Positions 1 through 5,783 of a stretch of DNA of 5,865 bases are shown here, piece by piece. How positions within the stretch are numbered: position 1 is the stretch's first letter; each line of letters begins with the position of its first letter. The position numbers and the translations under genes are program-made. This DNA comes from Nitrospirota bacterium (GTDB taxonomy: Bacteria > Nitrospirota > Thermodesulfovibrionia > Thermodesulfovibrionales > JdFR-85), in contig WFTX01000209.1 in assembly GCA_015485235.1 (NCBI GenBank), positions 1 through 5,865 on the forward strand, written 5' to 3'. The notes under the pieces are model-generated. The model saw only the letters and a program-made list of their open reading frames with translations, was not told the DNA's origin and did no database searches.

Positions 1-9
1 ATATAACAT

Positions 10-1062
10 ATGCTTTTTGGTTCAAAGACACCGGTAGGTCTGGATATCGGGTCCGGCTATCTGAAGGTGGCCCAGGTGAAAGAGAAGAGAGGGGGCTATG
101 AGTTGGATGCCTTTGACATGATCCCCCTCCCTCCTGAGTTGATCGTTGACGGTTCCATTATAGACTCCATCAGGCTGGTAGATGCGATCAAGGAACTCAT
201 CAAAAAGGCCAGGATAAGGACCAAGGAGGCGGTTATCTCCGTAACAGGCCATTCAGCTGTAATAATAAAGATGATAAGCCTCCCTGAGATGACCGAAGAA
301 GAGCTGGAGGAGTCCATCAAGTTCGAGGCTGAACAGTATGTCCCTTTTGATATAAACGACGTGAACGTGGATTTCCAGATAATCGGTCCGCGGGAAGAGC
401 CCGGCCAGATGGACGTGATACTCGTGGCAGTCAAGAAGGATATAATAAACGAATACGTCTCTGTGGTGAAGGAGGCAGGTCTGAACCCTGTTGTCGTGGA
501 TGTGGATGTCTTTGCCATGGAGAACATGTATGAGGTCAACTACGACATTATCCCCAATACGAATGTGGCCCTGCTTGACATAGGGGCAAGCTCGCTAAAG
601 CTGAACATAGTAAAGGGAGGCGCACCTCTTTTTACGAGGGATACACCAATCGGAAGCAATGTTCAGACAGAGGCACTCCAGAGGGAGTTCAACATAACCT
701 TCGAGGTGGCCGAGAGGCTGAAGAAGGGTGAGAGTGTCGAGAATATTACGGAAGAGGCGGCTCAGGAGGTCATAATGGCTGCCTCAGAGGAGATTTTCAC
801 CGAGGTCGGCAGGTCTCTGGATTACTACCGGACTTCCATGTCAGGTGAGGAGATTGCAGAAATAATCATATCAGGCGGTGGAGCCCTTGTCAGCGGTTTT
901 CCCGAGATGCTTGCCGAGAGGACGGGCATGGAGGTAAGAAGGTCCGACCCCTTCCAGAACATAGAGATTTCCAAGAAACTTGATGAGGCATATATAAGAG
1001 AGATCGCTCCTATTGCTGCTGTTGCCGTGGGGCTTGCCCTGAGGAGGGTGGGGGATAGATGA
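10..1062 (+). CDS. pilM: Type IV pilus assembly protein PilM (actin-like ATPase)
   Basis: PilM is the cytoplasmic, actin/FtsA-like member of the pilus alignment complex; it binds nucleotide and docks on the N-terminal tail of PilN at the inner membrane. The 350-residue length is normal for the family. Visible motifs are the first phosphate loop GLDIGSGYLKV (residues 10-20), the PilM-typical block IKFEAEQYVPFDINDV (103-118), the second phosphate loop ALLDIGASSLKL (187-198), DYYRTS (271-276) and the adenosine-binding glycine stretch IISGGGALVSGF (286-297). There is no signal peptide or membrane segment, as expected. The ATG at 10 gives the usual very short lead (MLFGSKTPVGLDIG) before the phosphate loop, so the gene looks complete, but its ribosome binding site and promoter lie outside the window. 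The stop codon overlaps the pilN start in ATGA. The C-terminal codons supply the purine-rich ribosome binding region for pilN. Identification is very secure from motifs and gene order. Confidence 0.97.
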   Translation: MLFGSKTPVGLDIGSGYLKVAQVKEKRGGYELDAFDMIPLPPELIVDGSIIDSIRLVDAIKELIKKARIRTKEAVISVTGHSAVIIKMISLPEMTEEELEESIKFEAEQYVPFDINDVNVDFQIIGPREEPGQMDVILVAVKKDIINEYVSVVKEAGLNPVVVDVDVFAMENMYEVNYDIIPNTNVALLDIGASSLKLNIVKGGAPLFTRDTPIGSNVQTEALQREFNITFEVAERLKKGESVENITEEAAQEVIMAASEEIFTEVGRSLDYYRTSMSGEEIAEIIISGGGALVSGFPEMLAERTGMEVRRSDPFQNIEISKKLDEAYIREIAPIAAVAVGLALRRVGDR

Positions 1063-1616
1063 TAAGGGTCAACCTCATTCCAGGCAAGAAAAAGAAGAAG
1101 GCCAAACCCCTTCCGGGGTTTATTGTTGCAACGGTTCTGCTCACGCTCCTTACGGTAGTGGTTACAGGATTCCTTTATTTCAGTATAAAGGATGAGATAA
1201 AGACGCTCACTGCCAGGAAGCAGGCCAATGCCCGGAGGATAAAGGAACTCAAGGCGAAACTGAAGGATCTGGACAAGTTTGAGAGGCTGGTCAAGGATGT
1301 GGAGGCAAAGAAGAAACTGATAATCCAGCTCCGGAAGAACCAGTCAGTCCCAGTGAGGATCCTTGATGAGATCAGCCAGAACCTCCCCAATGGTCTCTGG
1401 CTAACGGAACTTACCTTCAAGGGCCGGTCAGTCCAGATCAAGGGTTATGCCTTCACCAATTCGGACGTGGTGTCCTATGTCAACAACCTGAAGAAATCAA
1501 AGATGTTTAATGGTGTATATCTTGCAGAATCAAAGCGGGAAAATATACGGCAGAAGGATATAAGAGAGAAGATAGAGGCATATAAATTCAGTATCCGGAT
1601 GAATGTGGTGACATGA
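1059..1616 (+). CDS. pilN: Type IV pilus inner-membrane protein PilN
   Basis: PilN is a bitopic inner-membrane protein that links cytoplasmic PilM to periplasmic PilO and PilP. In this 185-residue protein the short cytoplasmic tail begins MIRVNLIPGKKKKK. VNLIP (residues 4-8) corresponds to the conserved INLLP-type motif that inserts into PilM, and it is followed by a basic positive-inside stretch (10-17). One transmembrane helix spans about 20-42. A charged heptad-like region (about 44-95) should form the coiled coil that pairs with PilO. A PilN/ferredoxin-like domain follows (about 101-183), including LDEISQNLPNGLWLTEL (102-118), which is typical of the family. The ATG at 1059 overlaps the pilM stop by 4 bp and lies 11 bases after AGGAGG (1042-1047), with a closer GGGGG at 1050-1054. 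Starting here preserves the PilM-binding motif at the extreme N-terminus, which fixes the start. The protein is complete. Confidence 0.96.
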   Translation: MIRVNLIPGKKKKKAKPLPGFIVATVLLTLLTVVVTGFLYFSIKDEIKTLTARKQANARRIKELKAKLKDLDKFERLVKDVEAKKKLIIQLRKNQSVPVRILDEISQNLPNGLWLTELTFKGRSVQIKGYAFTNSDVVSYVNNLKKSKMFNGVYLAESKRENIRQKDIREKIEAYKFSIRMNVVT

Positions 1617-1617
1617 T

Positions 1618-2256
1618 ATGGCACTTAACCTGAAATTGAACATCAAAGGAGTGCAAATCCCGAAACCGGCGAGGTATGCCATTGCGATAGGGATTCCTCT
1701 TCTGATAGCCATTCTGTTTTATTTCCTTTATTACAGTCCGAAAAGCAAAGAGATCCAGAAACTAAAATCAGAGATAGCAAAACAGGAACAGGAAATCTCA
1801 AACGCAGAGGTAAAATTAAGAAAACTTCCCAAACTCAAGGCCCTTTATGCCATAAGGCTGAAGGAACTGGAAGACCTCAAGAGGCAGTTGCCTGAGGAGA
1901 AGGAAGTCTCGGGGCTTCTCAAGCAGGTCTCCGATCTGGGCATAAAGTCCGGTCTCGTCATAGGACTCTGGAAGCCGTCGAACAAGAGGACCCATCCCAG
2001 CGGCGTTGTATATGAGATTCCCGTCAAGGTGGAGATGCGCGGGGCCTTCCACAGGCTTGGTTATTTCTTCAGTGCCCTCAGCGGCCTGAACAGGATTGTG
2101 AATATTGCAAACCTCAAATTAGGCAATCCAAAGGTGTCGGGGAACGAGGCGGTGCTTAAGATATCCTTCAATGCAGTCACCTTCTCTTCAGTGCCTGAAA
2201 GCGAGGCAAAGAAGGCCCCTGCCAAGGGAAAGGGAAGACGGGGTAGAAGGAGATGA
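1618..2256 (+). CDS. pilO: Type IV pilus inner-membrane protein PilO
   Basis: PilO is the partner of PilN: a single-pass inner-membrane protein whose periplasmic part dimerises with PilN and contacts PilP. The 212-residue product has a short N-terminal tail, one transmembrane helix (about 20-39, rich in Ile, Leu, Phe and Tyr), a long charged coiled coil (about 42-95), the family-typical LPEEKEVSGLL (91-101), and a ferredoxin-like domain containing YEIPVKVEMRGAFHRLGYFF (132-151) and NRIVNI (158-163). The ATG lies 1 bp after the pilN stop; only a weak GGTGA (1607-1611) precedes it, so translation probably depends on coupling to pilN. An odd feature is the strongly basic end KKAPAKGKGRRGRRR (198-212), which should lie in the periplasm. 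The same purine-rich codons double as the upstream region of pilP, whose start overlaps this stop by 4 bp. Sequence identity is low across PilO families in general, but topology and position make the call secure. Confidence 0.94.
   Translation: MALNLKLNIKGVQIPKPARYAIAIGIPLLIAILFYFLYYSPKSKEIQKLKSEIAKQEQEISNAEVKLRKLPKLKALYAIRLKELEDLKRQLPEEKEVSGLLKQVSDLGIKSGLVIGLWKPSNKRTHPSGVVYEIPVKVEMRGAFHRLGYFFSALSGLNRIVNIANLKLGNPKVSGNEAVLKISFNAVTFSSVPESEAKKAPAKGKGRRGRRR
2245..2252 (+). promoter_or_regulatory. Purine-rich ribosome binding region abutting the pilP start
   Basis: AGAAGGAG runs right up to the ATG of pilP with no spacer, a spacing that normally initiates poorly. A GGGG at 2240-2243 is better placed (nine bases before the ATG). 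Together with the ATGA overlap this suggests re-initiation by ribosomes finishing pilO rather than independent loading. Confidence 0.45.
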
Positions 2257-2783
2257 GGAAGCTCGCATCATTAATGTCGGTCTTATTACTTCTTGCATGG
2301 ATTCCTGCCTGCAAGGGAAAACCTGCCCGCAAGGCGGTGAGAACGCCGGCTAAGAAGATTTCCAGACAGGCGGCCGTGAAGGAAGAAAAGATGGTCATCC
2401 CCTCAAAGCCGGAGATATTCAAGATAAAGAAGGTTGAGTACAACCCGGCAGGCCGGCGGGATCCCTTCCTCTCCATTGTATCCCTGACCAAGCAGAAGGT
2501 GCAGAAGAAGAGGAAGAAGAGCCTTAATCCCCTGGAAAATTACGATGTGGCAGACTTCAGGCTCCTTGGAGTGATATACGACGGAAAGGATTACTATGCA
2601 TCCATACTCCTTCCTGACGGGAAGGCCTTTACTGTAAAGAAGGGTATGAAGCTTGGACTCTATGGTGGTTCAATTATAGATATCAGCCCTGATTCTCTCG
2701 TTATAAGGGAGTATGTAATGAACTACAAAGGGGAACTGAGACCGAAAGATACGGTATTGAAACTCCGGAAAGAGGAGGAATAG
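2253..2783 (+). CDS. pilP: Type IV pilus lipoprotein PilP
   Basis: PilP is the periplasmic inner-membrane lipoprotein that joins the PilN/PilO pair to the N-terminal domains of the PilQ secretin. In this 176-residue protein, MRK is followed by a hydrophobic core (residues 4-16) and a lipobox IPAC with the lipidated cysteine at position 20. A long Lys/Arg/Pro-rich flexible region (21-60) leads to the family hallmark GRRDPF (67-72), a second basic patch QKVQKKRKKS (81-90), and the compact beta-domain typical of PilP (about 94-172), with DFRLLGVIYDG (101-111) and the KKGMKLGLYGG turn (129-139). The start at 2253 keeps the positively charged n-region; the next in-frame ATG (2274) would lose it. 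AAGGAG directly abuts the ATG with no spacer, so initiation is probably coupled to the end of pilO through the ATGA overlap. The gene ends directly at the pilQ start. Confidence 0.95.
   Translation: MRKLASLMSVLLLLAWIPACKGKPARKAVRTPAKKISRQAAVKEEKMVIPSKPEIFKIKKVEYNPAGRRDPFLSIVSLTKQKVQKKRKKSLNPLENYDVADFRLLGVIYDGKDYYASILLPDGKAFTVKKGMKLGLYGGSIIDISPDSLVIREYVMNYKGELRPKDTVLKLRKEEE
2772..2778 (+). promoter_or_regulatory. Ribosome binding site for the first pilQ start
   Basis: GAGGAGG lies five bases before the ATG at 2784 and sits inside the last codons of pilP. It supports 2784 as a functional start and, with the zero-base gap to the pilP stop, tight coupling between the two genes. Confidence 0.75.
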
Positions 2784-5030
2784 ATGAAAAGGTTATATAT
2801 CATGAAAAAAGGGAGGAGAGTGAGTAAAGTGAAAAGAAGGGCCGTGAGGGGCTCTGTGGTTCATACCATAATCCATGGAGTCATGATCCTGATGTTCATA
2901 TCAGTAATTATATCCGGTTGTACACCGGCAAAGACGGTCAAGCCTCCTGCCGGGGACGCTGTAAATGAAAAACAGGAGACAGCGGTCCTTACCTCGGTCA
3001 GGGAGGTTGAGGGAGGCATTGCTGTGGATGCTTCCTCCCCCTTTGAATATACCATTACAAAACCTGCCGATCCCTTCCGGGTCATCATTGACCTGAAAGG
3101 CATCAGCAGGGGGAACCTCCCTAAGAAGATAACCTTTTCAGGCAAGGGGCTTGCCACAGAGGTGGAGATAGATGAGGTAAGGCTGCCCGTTGAGGCCACG
3201 AGGCTGAACATTCTCCTCTCGTCCCCCGTTGAAGTAACCCCCGAAATGCGGGGTGTAGAGCTTTACCTCGGATTCAGGCTCCAGGAGGAGACTGAATCCT
3301 CTGAAGGTGCTATTCCTGTGGTGGAGGAGGGCCAGGCATCGGCTGAAGAGCCTGATCTGTCTCAGGCCGATAATGAGCTTCCACCTGCCCAGTATCTTGA
3401 ATCCATCTCAATGAAAAGGCTTCCCGATGCCCTTCAGGTCATTCTGAAAGGTGACGGGAGCATGATACCCGACGTCTTTCCCCTTGATGACCGGCTGGTA
3501 ATCGATATACCTGACGTGGATATGAGAGCCCGGATCCCCGGCGAGGTTGTAAAACCCCTCCGGGGGATAAGGTGGGGAGAGCATGACGGAAAGATAAGGG
3601 TGGTCCTCGACCTGGAGGACAATACCTCCTTTGATGTCGTCTCCATAGGTGATGAGGTAAGGGTAAAGCTCCGTTCTGCAGGGCTGGTCGAGTCAGCCAT
3701 GATGATGAAGGAGGGTGAGGGAGGAGAGGCATCCCGGCCATCGCCGGAACCGGCGCCGGGTGCAGCCGGAGAGAAGATGAGTCCTGATGTCTCACCTGCT
3801 ACACTCTCAGAGGGCGGATATACCGGCAAGAGGATCTCCCTTGATTTCCAGGATGCCGATATTGTTCCCATCTTCCGGCTTATCGCTGACGTGAGCGGCT
3901 ACAATATCGTTGTTGATCCCCAGGTGAAGGGCAAGATCACGATGAAGTTAGTGAACGTTCCCTGGGACCAGGCCCTGGACCTCATACTGAAGTCTAACAA
4001 ACTCGACAAGGTGGTGGAAGGCAATATAATCAGGGTTGCCCCCGTCTCGGTGCTTGCCAAGGAGCAGGAAGAAAGGGCCAGGCAACAGGCAGCGGCAAGG
4101 AAGGCCGAACCCCTTGTAACCAAGGTCTTTCCCATAAGCTATGCGAATGTGAAGAACGTCCAGAAATCAATCGACACTGCAAAAATCCTTTCAGAGCGTG
4201 GCAGTATCAGCGTGGACGAGCGGATCAGTTCAATCATTGTGAAGGATGTTGAGAGTAATATGCCGAAGGTGGAAGAGCTTGTAAAGACCCTTGACAAGCC
4301 GACTCCCCAGGTGCTCATAGAGGCGCGGATAGTGGAGGTGAATACTGCGGCCAAGAGCGAGTTCGGGATCAAATGGGGTCTTTCCATGCATACCTATGAC
4401 AAGACCATCTCCCTTGGCGGGCTTACCCCCTTCATGGTGGATTTTCCCTCTGGAGCAGGGCCCGGGTCCGGCTCTGGTATAAATTTCGGTTTTATAAATC
4501 CTGCCGGCACACTGAAGCTTGACCTTGAGATAGGTGCCCTTGAGAACTCCGGCAAACTCAAGATAGTCTCCAATCCGAGGATCATCACCGTGGATAATGA
4601 GGAGGCCTTCATCTCACAGGGTAAGAGCATACCCGTCAGGAAGCTCACCTCTGAAGGGACCGTCTCAACGGAGTTCAAGGATGTGAAACTGGAACTGAAG
4701 GTGAAACCCCATATAACTCCTGACAACTCAGTGATACTGAGTGTTGAGGCCAAGAAGGAAGAGATTGATCCGACTGTTCCTTCAGTCGAAGGTGTTCCCG
4801 GTACGGACAAGAAGGAGGCAAAGACGAACGTCATCGTAAAGGACGGTGAGACCCTTGTAATCGGGGGAATTTACAAGACCTTTGATAACGATTCATCCAC
4901 AGGAGTACCGGGGGCGATGGATGTTCCTGTTCTGGGATGGCTGTTCAAGAAGAAGCAGAAGGAATTCAATACAAACGAACTTCTTATATTTATTACACCG
5001 AGGATCATTACTCAGCCTCCCAAGGAGTGA
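2784..5030 (+). CDS. pilQ: Type IV pilus secretin PilQ, predicted lipoprotein with two AMIN domains
   Basis: PilQ multimerises into the outer-membrane pore through which type IV pili extend and retract. Domain order over 748 residues: a long basic n-region (1-22), a hydrophobic segment (about 25-43), a lipobox ISGC with Cys46, AMIN domain 1 (about 68-164, binds peptidoglycan in relatives), an acidic linker (167-201), AMIN domain 2 (about 204-297), a Pro/Gly/Glu linker (308-345), the secretin short N-terminal (STN/N0) domain (about 350-420, with ISLDFQDADIVPIFRLIADV), a Gln/Ala/Arg-rich linker (426-442), the N1/secretin_N domain (about 445-505), and the secretin barrel domain (about 506-741) with the signature GVPGAMDVPVLGWLF (707-721) and ending LLIFITPRII. 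The ATG at 2784 directly follows the pilP stop and has GAGGAGG five bases upstream. ATG 2802 and GTG 2829 are alternatives, the last with a strong internal GGGAGGAG. A lipobox is not usual for textbook type IVa PilQ. The function is certain; the exact N-terminus is not. Confidence 0.96.
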   Translation: MKRLYIMKKGRRVSKVKRRAVRGSVVHTIIHGVMILMFISVIISGCTPAKTVKPPAGDAVNEKQETAVLTSVREVEGGIAVDASSPFEYTITKPADPFRVIIDLKGISRGNLPKKITFSGKGLATEVEIDEVRLPVEATRLNILLSSPVEVTPEMRGVELYLGFRLQEETESSEGAIPVVEEGQASAEEPDLSQADNELPPAQYLESISMKRLPDALQVILKGDGSMIPDVFPLDDRLVIDIPDVDMRARIPGEVVKPLRGIRWGEHDGKIRVVLDLEDNTSFDVVSIGDEVRVKLRSAGLVESAMMMKEGEGGEASRPSPEPAPGAAGEKMSPDVSPATLSEGGYTGKRISLDFQDADIVPIFRLIADVSGYNIVVDPQVKGKITMKLVNVPWDQALDLILKSNKLDKVVEGNIIRVAPVSVLAKEQEERARQQAAARKAEPLVTKVFPISYANVKNVQKSIDTAKILSERGSISVDERISSIIVKDVESNMPKVEELVKTLDKPTPQVLIEARIVEVNTAAKSEFGIKWGLSMHTYDKTISLGGLTPFMVDFPSGAGPGSGSGINFGFINPAGTLKLDLEIGALENSGKLKIVSNPRIITVDNEEAFISQGKSIPVRKLTSEGTVSTEFKDVKLELKVKPHITPDNSVILSVEAKKEEIDPTVPSVEGVPGTDKKEAKTNVIVKDGETLVIGGIYKTFDNDSSTGVPGAMDVPVLGWLFKKKQKEFNTNELLIFITPRIITQPPKE
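2811..2818 (+). promoter_or_regulatory. Possible internal ribosome binding site in the pilQ 5' end
   Basis: GGGAGGAG lies within the pilQ reading frame, upstream of an in-frame GTG at 2829. The spacer is about 10 bases from the end of the motif. Initiation there would give a 30-residue signal peptide (n-region KRRAVRG) ending at the same lipobox cysteine. The motif could equally be just the codons for Gly-Arg-Arg. A GTG at 2820 is also in frame but too close to the motif. Confidence 0.4.
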
Positions 5031-5039
5031 TTAATTGCC

Positions 5040-5065
5040 AGTTCGATACGAATTCATCTGGAACT
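5040..5065 (+). other. Weak imperfect hairpin after pilQ, possible attenuator
   Basis: AGTTC (5040-5044) and GAT (5045-5047) can pair with ATC (5056-5058) and GAACT (5061-5065), giving eight base pairs with a two-base bulge and an eight-base loop containing GAATTC. The stem is AT-rich and is followed by only TTTAGT rather than a run of T, so it is a poor intrinsic terminator. It is the only stem-forming element I found between pilQ and the next gene. Confidence 0.2.
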
Positions 5066-5069
5066 TTAG

Positions 5070-5075
5070 TATAAT
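5070..5075 (+). promoter_or_regulatory. Candidate -10 box of a promoter for the downstream lipoprotein gene
   Basis: A perfect TATAAT lies 47 bases before the ATG at 5123, in the only sizeable gap of the window. Initiation near 5082 would leave a leader of about 40 bases containing the full Shine-Dalgarno sequence. There is no good -35 hexamer at 16-18 bp (TACGAA at the 17-bp position) and no TG of an extended -10, so it may need an activator or be weak; TTGCCA at 5035-5040 is too far away. Confidence 0.5.
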
Positions 5076-5093
5076 AGACCGGGAGAAAAAACG

Positions 5094-5110
5094 GTTATAT
5101 ATAGTTATAT
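5094..5110 (+). repeat. Short direct repeat GTTATAT in the lipoprotein gene leader
   Basis: GTTATAT occurs at 5094-5100 and again at 5104-5110, ten bases apart, in an AT-rich leader just before the ribosome binding site. One helical turn between copies could suit a protein binding downstream of the promoter, but the motif is short and AT-rich so chance is a fair explanation. An AT-rich, unstructured leader would also favour ribosome loading. Confidence 0.3.
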
Positions 5111-5112
5111 GA

Positions 5113-5118
5113 AGGAGG
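5113..5118 (+). promoter_or_regulatory. Strong ribosome binding site for the lipoprotein gene
   Basis: AGGAGG, within the longer purine run GAAGGAGGAGAG, lies four bases before the ATG at 5123 and fixes that start over the in-frame ATG at 5153. Confidence 0.8.
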
Positions 5119-5122
5119 AGAG

Positions 5123-5749
5123 ATGAAAAGGTTTTTATCGATACGACTAAACATGCTGATAGGAATAATCAGTGGTCTTGTGTTTATACTTTCCGCTTGC
5201 GGTGGCTCCGGTCCGGGTTCTCCCGGAAGCCAGGGCTCGGAGAACACAGGAGCGAAGATCGAGATAACAGGGGTCAATCATAACGATGCAGGATTCGGGG
5301 ATCAGGGTGACAACTGGGATATTGACTATATACAGGATATATGTGAGGACGGTACAGGAGAACCCTTCGGGAATGATTTCGGTTCCTTTACATTCAAGGC
5401 GACTCCCCTTGACACCTCCTTTACCCCCGGCAATCTCCATATCGAGACATATACAGTAGAGTTCTTTCCCCAGGATCCGGGTGCGCCTCCCATAGAGAGG
5501 CTGAACGGGTTCAACTCATTTACCATTGAGCCAACGGGTGATGAGTTCCAGAGCGGGAATTTCATGCTTATTGATGTGGCAAGGAAGGTGAAGGTGGCCC
5601 AGGATGTTACAAGCGGACTTTACTCTCCTCAAAGGATACCAATTCTTTACGATATGAGGGTGACCTTCTACGGACAGGATGATTTTGGTAACGACTTCTC
5701 AATAGAGTTTACCAGAACTATAGACCTGGCGGACTTTAACAACTGCTAA
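5123..5749 (+). CDS. Predicted lipoprotein of unknown function downstream of pilQ
   Basis: I do not recognise the family. The 208-residue product starts with a clear lipoprotein signal: basic MKRFLSIR, a hydrophobic core (about 9-23) and lipobox LSAC with Cys26. The +2 residue is glycine, not aspartate, which by the E. coli sorting rule would favour the outer membrane. A Gly/Ser/Pro tether (27-42) leads to a mature domain of alternating short hydrophobic stretches and turns rich in Asp, Asn and Gly, such as VNHNDAGFGDQGDNWDID (51-68) and VTFYGQDDFGNDFSIEFTRT (180-199). This suggests an all-beta, immunoglobulin-like sandwich. Two further cysteines, Cys74 and the terminal Cys208, could form a disulfide. 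There is no TPR pattern as in the PilF/PilW/Tgl pilotins. A promoter-like TATAAT and strong ribosome binding site precede it. Position after pilQ hints at a pilus-related envelope role, but that is inference only. Confidence 0.85.
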   Translation: MKRFLSIRLNMLIGIISGLVFILSACGGSGPGSPGSQGSENTGAKIEITGVNHNDAGFGDQGDNWDIDYIQDICEDGTGEPFGNDFGSFTFKATPLDTSFTPGNLHIETYTVEFFPQDPGAPPIERLNGFNSFTIEPTGDEFQSGNFMLIDVARKVKVAQDVTSGLYSPQRIPILYDMRVTFYGQDDFGNDFSIEFTRTIDLADFNNC

Positions 5750-5768
5750 TTAATTATGAATATAATCC

Positions 5769-5774
5769 AGGAGG
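5769..5774 (+). promoter_or_regulatory. Ribosome binding site for the last, partial gene
   Basis: AGGAGG lies nine bases before the ATG at 5784. It supports a real gene start in the 34-bp AT-rich gap after the lipoprotein stop, and probably co-transcription with that gene. Confidence 0.7.
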
Positions 5775-5783
5775 CTTGATATC

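Noticed and set aside
96..539. Minus-strand open frame opposite pilM
   Set aside because: It is Ser/Thr/Ile-rich composition produced by reading the complement of pilM codons, with no motif and no independent start signal.
2171..2353. Plus-strand open frame across the pilO/pilP junction
   Set aside because: It overlaps both genes out of frame and has no domain or start signal; the pilO and pilP frames explain this stretch fully.
2481..2522. Tandem repeat of AAG/GAA-type codons in pilP
   Set aside because: This is just a lysine/arginine-rich stretch (QKVQKKRKKS) common in PilP linkers; there is no exact repeat unit.
3434..3871. Long minus-strand open frames opposite pilQ
   Set aside because: They are Ser/Pro-rich mirror translations of a well-supported coding region, lack convincing ribosome binding sites and show no recognisable domain.
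5040..5065. Intrinsic transcription terminator ending the pil operon
   Set aside because: The stem is short, AT-rich and bulged and has no proper T-run after it, so I list it only as a weak hairpin, not as a terminator.
5761..5766. Second TATAAT just before the last gene, as a promoter
   Set aside because: Transcription would start near 5773, inside the AGGAGG at 5769-5774, destroying the ribosome binding site. No suitable -35 lies at 16-18 bp. The gap is simply AT-rich.
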